Of a stretch of DNA of 64,000 nucleotides, positions 59,842 through 64,000 are shown piece by piece. Origin of the DNA: Littorina saxatilis (lineage: Eukaryota; Mollusca; Gastropoda; Littorinimorpha; Littorinidae); NCBI RefSeq assembly GCF_037325665.1, contig NC_090261.1, forward strand, positions 27,423,240 to 27,487,239, given 5' to 3'. How positions within the stretch are numbered: position 1 is the stretch's first letter; the number at the start of each line of letters is the position of its first letter. The position numbers and the translations under genes are program-made. Below the pieces are notes generated by a model, which had not been told where the DNA came from, ran no database searches, and saw only the letters and a list, made by a program, of their open reading frames with translations.

Positions 59842-60321
59842 ATGCCTACCATGCCGGCGTTGATCTTGTACAGCATGGCCAATCGGTTGTTTTTTCTTCG
59901 ATCTTCTAAGCTAACCCAACCTAGGTTCTTGAGCACGGTTATTTACAGTGCCAGGTTCTCTATCTCTGTAGTTCAGGGACTGCAAAAGAGCCAAATTTCG
60001 CTGATGTCTCAAGTTGGTGTTCTTTTTAAACTTGTTCTGGTGATGTCTGCCACGAATGCTACAAGCGAGCGTTCTTTTAGTGCCATGAGGAGGGTGAAAA
60101 TGTACCTTCGCGCCAACATGCTGCAAGAACGTTTAAACCATCTCATGTTGCTTCATGTGCACAAGGAGCGCACAGACAGAATTGACTTGCCACATGTTGC
60201 CAACAACTTTGCAGCGTCACCCCATCGTCGTGACATCTTTGGCACGTTCACCACATCAGCCTTGGCAGGGACAAGCGTTCTTCAGGCCACCAAGGCCACT
60301 CAAACTGTCAAGTTTGACTGA
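59842..60321 (+). mobile_element. hAT transposase C-terminal dimerisation domain fragment
   Basis: The frame from about 60010 reads VLVMSATNATSERSFSAMRR, then LRANMLQERLNHLMLLHVHK and a stop at 60321. The SATNATSERSFSAMRR-VK pattern is the conserved hAT C-terminal dimerisation region found in transposases and domesticated zinc-finger relatives. The first about 55 codons do not resemble the family, so this is a fragment, or an exon of a larger gene not seen here. Confidence 0.82.
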
Positions 60322-60613
60322 GACAAAGTGAAAAGGCGTGACTGCCCACTGGACAACGTGACAGGGCCTTTCTGTGCGTTCACTGACGTTCAAGTAAGTG
60401 TAAAGTAAATATTCCTTGATATTGTCAAAGAAACTACAATGGGAAGAAGGATAACTTCCTCATTGGGCATGCTTAGAAATGAGAATGGCTAAATACGAGT
60501 TATTCCCCTTTTCTACATGCTGACCAGGCTGTCTCCTGCTTTGTCATGACTAGTACAGTCGATCTTTCTCATGCTGTGACTTGCTTTATTTTCACATTTT
60601 CGGTATTTAAAAC

Positions 60614-60652
<39 letters not shown>

Positions 60653-61170
60653 TGAAGAAGTTTCCATTCTGATTCGGTTATTTTATTTGGTGCTATATGT
60701 TTGCTTCACATTGTTTCTTTTACATTGCTTTAGGTATCCCAATTCGCTAAACACATCCATAATGCATGCATGGCTCATTCGAAAGAGGGCAACTGAATAA
60801 CTGATGCCCAATAGCAATAAATACTGAACAACTGAACAATAAATAGCAATAAATGATGACAGCGCCAAGTTTTTAAGTACAAAGTGAAATCATGTGACTG
60901 GACAAAGGCACAATTACAAAATACAAATAAAAAAATCGAGGCTCATTTTAAATTAAGTTCTCAGCTCATGGGGAAGCATAAGGTGACCCTAGAAACCGAA
61001 ATTAGGAGACCTCCCGCCCCCAGGGCAGACTACAAAAAAAAAAAAAGGGGGGGGGGGGGGGCTAATTTGTGAAAAAGTATAAAAGGAATCGAAAACTGTA
61101 TGCATGTATTTAGTTAGTACCCCAAAAATACAATGTCAGACCCTAAAGAAAGTTTGTTAGTCTTTGCTTA
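60322..61170. other. Gene-poor stretch
   Basis: (CA)n at about 60618-60647 and a 15-nt poly-G run at about 61047-61061. No gene is recognised. Confidence 0.45.
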
Positions 61171-61408
61171 GGCAAAACAAAGCAAAATAGCCTGTTTACG
61201 GTATCCCGACCAACCCTATTTTTCTAGACCAACCCTAGACTTTTTTTTTGGCATTTGGAAAAAAAGAAAAAGAAAAAAAAAATCAATTTTGTTCCTGTTT
61301 TTTTGCAAAATAATTTAAAAAGATGGTTATAAAATTTTTTTAAGAAAAGCCGACCTACCGACCCTCTTTTTGTGTGCCTATGTTACTGTAAACAGACTAA
61401 AAGGTACA
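61171..61408. mobile_element. Tourist-like MITE, right end incomplete
   Basis: TTA precedes GGCAAAACAAAGCAAAATAG and CTGTTTACGGTATCCCGACC. The right side has GACCTACCGACCCT and TTACTGTAAACAGAC but lacks the GCC terminus. Confidence 0.72.
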
Positions 61409-61426
61409 TCAGAAACAACACACCAG

Positions 61427-61615
61427 GGAGGGTCCAAAATTGTATCAAAATATAGATGGTAGGGAATTCAAAATAAAAAAGACAATAGACAAAACATGTA
61501 CTTCGGCTCATAGAGCCTTCTTTAATTTTTGACTCATTAAGTCCATGCTCCGAGAGTCCTTTTTTTAATTTTGAATTGCCTACCATCTATTTTTTTATAC
61601 AATTTTGGACCCTCT
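61427..61615. mobile_element. Short TIR/fold-back element with about 55-bp arms
   Basis: GAGGGTCCAAAATTGTAT and TATAGATGGTAGG near the left are inverted as CCTACCATCTAT and ATACAATTTTGGACCCTC near the right. The loop has CTCATAGAGCCTTC. No coding capacity. Confidence 0.8.
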
Positions 61616-62149
61616 TTGTACGGAGAGAGTTGGCAATTGTTAATCACATTCTCTCATCTCATTGACTCTCCTTCAGCTCCTTGGTAACATGCGTTCCCGT
61701 CTCTGCCAGGATTGGACACAGCAGCAGATAACCGGTAAATATGTAACAGGCATAAATGGCAAAATAGCTCGCCTCGCCTGATAATATATGAGACAACTGT
61801 TCTACTACAAAGTCTTTCTTGGGAGGCTTGGCTAATTTACTCGCTCGTTTTACACGGGGTTCCATCGTTTTCTTTTCTAATCGGAAAACCTTGCTCCTCA
61901 GTTTGTTGACCTTCTGCCAAAGTTCCGCTTCACGAGGGGATGGGGAAGATGACAACTTTGATGCTTTACATCCTATGTCCTCCAGGATCGCCTGAATGTC
62001 ATCTAAAAAAGAAAACACACATAAAATAACATAACCATAACAAGTTACAACCTGGAAAAAATTAAAACACGTGTAATTAAATCACAAAATGAAAATAAAC
62101 AATAGCGTAGGAAGGCAGGCCAGAAATGAAGTGTATTAGCAACTATGGA

Positions 62150-62275
62150 TACGATGTGGAACAATGATGGAATTGACCTTGTTTGGTACTGAATGGGTGA
62201 GGCCATTAGAACTGTACCCACGGAATACGCGCTATAAAAGCTTCATTTTGATTGATTGATTGATTGATTAGGACA
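62150..62275 (+). mobile_element. LINE/SINE 3' tail
   Basis: ACGCGCTATAAAAGCTTCAT followed by a (TTGA)n tail. Only the tail of the parent element is recognised. Confidence 0.5.
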
Positions 62276-62310
62276 ACAGTACCAGGTAAACTCCTCACAC
62301 ACCATGCCTC

Positions 62311-62370
62311 TTTCTTTCTTTCTTTATTTGGTGTTTAACGTCGTTTTCAACCACGAAGCTTATATCGCGA

Positions 62371-62402
<32 letters not shown>

Positions 62403-62435
62403 GATGGGAATAGAGCCACTTAATTGTTTCTTGTT
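62311..62435 (-). mobile_element. SINE family A, 5'-truncated, with poly-G expansion
   Basis: Flanked by the 12-bp duplication ACACCATGCCTC (62299-62310 and 62436-62447). The CGACGGGGAAAGGGG segment of other copies is here a 30-nt uninterrupted G run (62372-62401). Confidence 0.93.
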
Positions 62436-62526
62436 ACACCATGCCTCTAACAGGATATGTTTCCCATCTTTACGTGTTGGAACTACAGGTACAATTTCAT
62501 CCATCCATGCATCCGCCCAAAACAGC

Positions 62527-62912
62527 TTCTTCTTCTTCTGCGCTCGTGGGCTGAAACTCGCATGTGCACTCATTTTTTTTGCACAAGTGAAATTTTACGT
62601 GTATGATTGTTTTTACCCCGCCATTTAGGCAGCCATACGCCGCTTTCGGAGGAAGCGTGCGGGGTATTTTTGTGTTTCTAAAACCCACCGAACTCTGACA
62701 TGGATTACAGGATCTTTTTCGTGCGTACTTGGTCTTGTGCTTGCGTGTACACATGAAGGGGGATAAGTCACTAGCAGGTCTGCACATAAGTTGACCTGGG
62801 AGATCGGAAACATCTCCACACTTAACCCACCAGGCGGCCGCGACCGGGATTCGAACCCTCGACCTTCCGAGTTAATAGACCGACGTCTTACCACCCCGCC
62901 ACAGCGCCCGTC
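62527..62912 (-). mobile_element. tRNA-headed SINE family T3
   Basis: On the - strand it starts near GCGCTGTGGCGGGGTGGTAA with box B GGTTCGAATCCC. It carries CACGAAAAAGATCC, a core shared with T2, then GTCAGAGTTCGGTGGGTTTT. It ends AGTTTCAGCCCACGAGCGCA with a GAA-repeat tail. The body resembles published gastropod SINEs (from memory). It lies in an intron of the THAP-type gene. Confidence 0.85.
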
Positions 62913-63212
62913 ACCCTATACAGCAATTATCAACTATGTAATGGATGGGTTTAAACATTTTTTGATGTCAGGGTGTTCTTCATGGTTAAAAATCTCTTAC
63001 CTGGTTGAACAATTTGTGCATCAGGCGACAGGTCGGTGCTGGCTTCATTTGTAGCTACCCTTTGCGATGGTGGCTTCCTCCCACTAGCAACCTGCAAATG
63101 CACAGCTCTTTAACTGACAAACTCACAACCAACACCCAGTCACAATGAAACAATTCTCCCAATTTCATGGCATTGGTCTTAGGCCACACAAAAAAGTGTA
63201 TGTTTCTCGTAA

Positions 63213-63405
63213 GGCAAAACAAAAAATAATCTGTTTACAGTATCCGGACCGACCCTATTTTTTTCCCACCGGCCCTAGACTTTTTTGGGGCATTAAAAAA
63301 TGAAATTAAAATATTCAGATGGCTAAAATACAAAAATAAAAAGCCGACCTACCGACGCTATTTTTGGGGGGCCTATGTTACCTTAAACAGACTTTTTTTG
63401 TGGCC
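63213..63405. mobile_element. Tourist-like MITE, compact copy with TAA duplication
   Basis: Left GGCAAAACAAAAAATAATCT then GTTTACAG; right CTTAAACAGAC, T-run, GTGGCC. It is flanked by TAA on both sides (63210-63212 and 63406-63408). Another terminus of the same kind (TTAGGCCACACAAAAAAGTG at 63179) lies just outside, and CAGAAACATACAAC at 63582 may be its partner. That suggests nesting again. Confidence 0.85.
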
Positions 63406-64000
63406 TAACATGACTAAAGGTGGAGATTTTTTTTCTAAACTTTTTTTTTTTAAACCATCTTTTTAACTTATTTTGTCAAAAAAACAGGAAAACAATTGAT
63501 TTTCGAATACCCCTTTTATTTTTGAAAATGCAAAATAAAAGTCTAGGGTCGTCGGGAAAACATAGGTAGGGTCAGGTGACCAGAAACATACAACTTTTTT
63601 GTTGTTGACGCCGACCCTATACTTTTTTTGCCATTTGGGGCTGTTTTTTTGCAAAATAAGTTCATCATATCATCATAATCAAGACGTCGATCCAAAATAA
63701 GTAACTTTTTTTGGATGGCCTTATCATTTTTTTGCGCTAAATGCAAACAGGCATTATTTGATGGGAACAATGCTGGTTTTTTTCAATTCTTACATCAGCC
63801 TCAAACTTGTCATTACTCAACCTGCATTTAATAGTGTGCTTCATTGGTTTGCAAAAACCTAAAACCAATAAATAAATAACCTTCGGTGGTGGATTGGGCA
63901 CTGCAAACAATGTCGGGACAGCATTCCACACAAGTGATCCTCTCTGCAGGATTGTTTTACTGGTTGGCCTCAAAGTGATCAGTACAAAGCTTGAGACCTT

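Larger units (their letters stand above)
61659..64000 (-). pseudogene. THAP-domain / P-element-type protein, partial and probably broken
   Basis: Exons: more than 64000-63881, 63001-63091, 61659-62002. Joins are in phase between the last two (PPSQRVATNEASTD, then DDIQAILEDIGCKA). The edge exon shows the end of a THAP zinc finger: LCTDHFEAN (metal-binding C and H) and, in another frame, AVPTLFAVPNPPPK (AVPTxF motif). A stop and a one-base frame change separate the two, so this copy looks inactive unless the reading here is erroneous. The last exon has LWQKVNKLRSKVFRLEKK (coiled coil), then VVEQLSHILSGEASYF, which resembles the region after the THAP domain in P-element transposases and THAP9. 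It then ends in unrelated hydrophobic sequence and a stop at 61659, so the catalytic part is missing. Confidence 0.65.

Overview
The window looks like a stretch of animal genome, most probably a marine gastropod mollusc (inference). Evidence: intron-rich genes with GT-AG splice sites and animal-specific protein families; very long CA/TG, GA and poly-G tracts; tRNA-headed SINEs; and small transposons at high density. Some repeat families (the SINE with an AAAG tail, and the element ending near the long CA tract at 17.7 kb) resemble repeats I associate with caenogastropod snails. I could not run a search to confirm this.

Four host genes can be read exon by exon. (1) A globin with an N-terminal MGCGNS acylation signal lies on + at 4229-9367, in three exons with the ancestral globin intron positions. 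(2) ADCK1, a mitochondrial UbiB-type atypical kinase, lies on - at 12504-20893, in nine exons giving 519 aa. (3) SNW1 (SKIP), a spliceosome and transcription co-regulator, lies on + at 23432-32906, in twelve exons giving about 537 aa. (4) A TJAP1/BEGAIN-type coiled-coil junction protein lies on - at 44295-56716, in six coding exons giving about 324 aa. At the right edge, 61659-64000 (-) holds a THAP-domain/P-element-derived gene remnant that runs off the window. ADCK1 and SNW1 sit head to head, as they do in human chromosome 14q24.3, so this looks like an old linked pair.

Nearly everything else is mobile or repetitive DNA. I find LINE 3' fragments (21.2-22.9, 41.25-41.95 kb), at least three tRNA-headed SINE families, and a fourth SINE-like family with four copies that each have an 11-12 bp target duplication. 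There is a Tourist/PIF-Harbinger-like MITE family with TTA/TAA target duplications, hAT-like elements with 8-bp duplications, and a 472-bp fold-back element nested inside a Tourist-like MITE inside an SNW1 intron. There is also a piggyBac-like element with TTAA ends that carries 2 kb of GA-rich satellite, and a tandem pair of Helitron-like ends. I saw no retrovirus-like or other virus-derived element.

The most unusual pattern is that each of the four host genes has a decayed tandem copy of part of one of its own exons next to the original: globin exon 2, ADCK1 exon 7, the TJAP1-like coiled-coil exon (several fragments), and the 3' ends of both SNW1 and the TJAP1-like gene.
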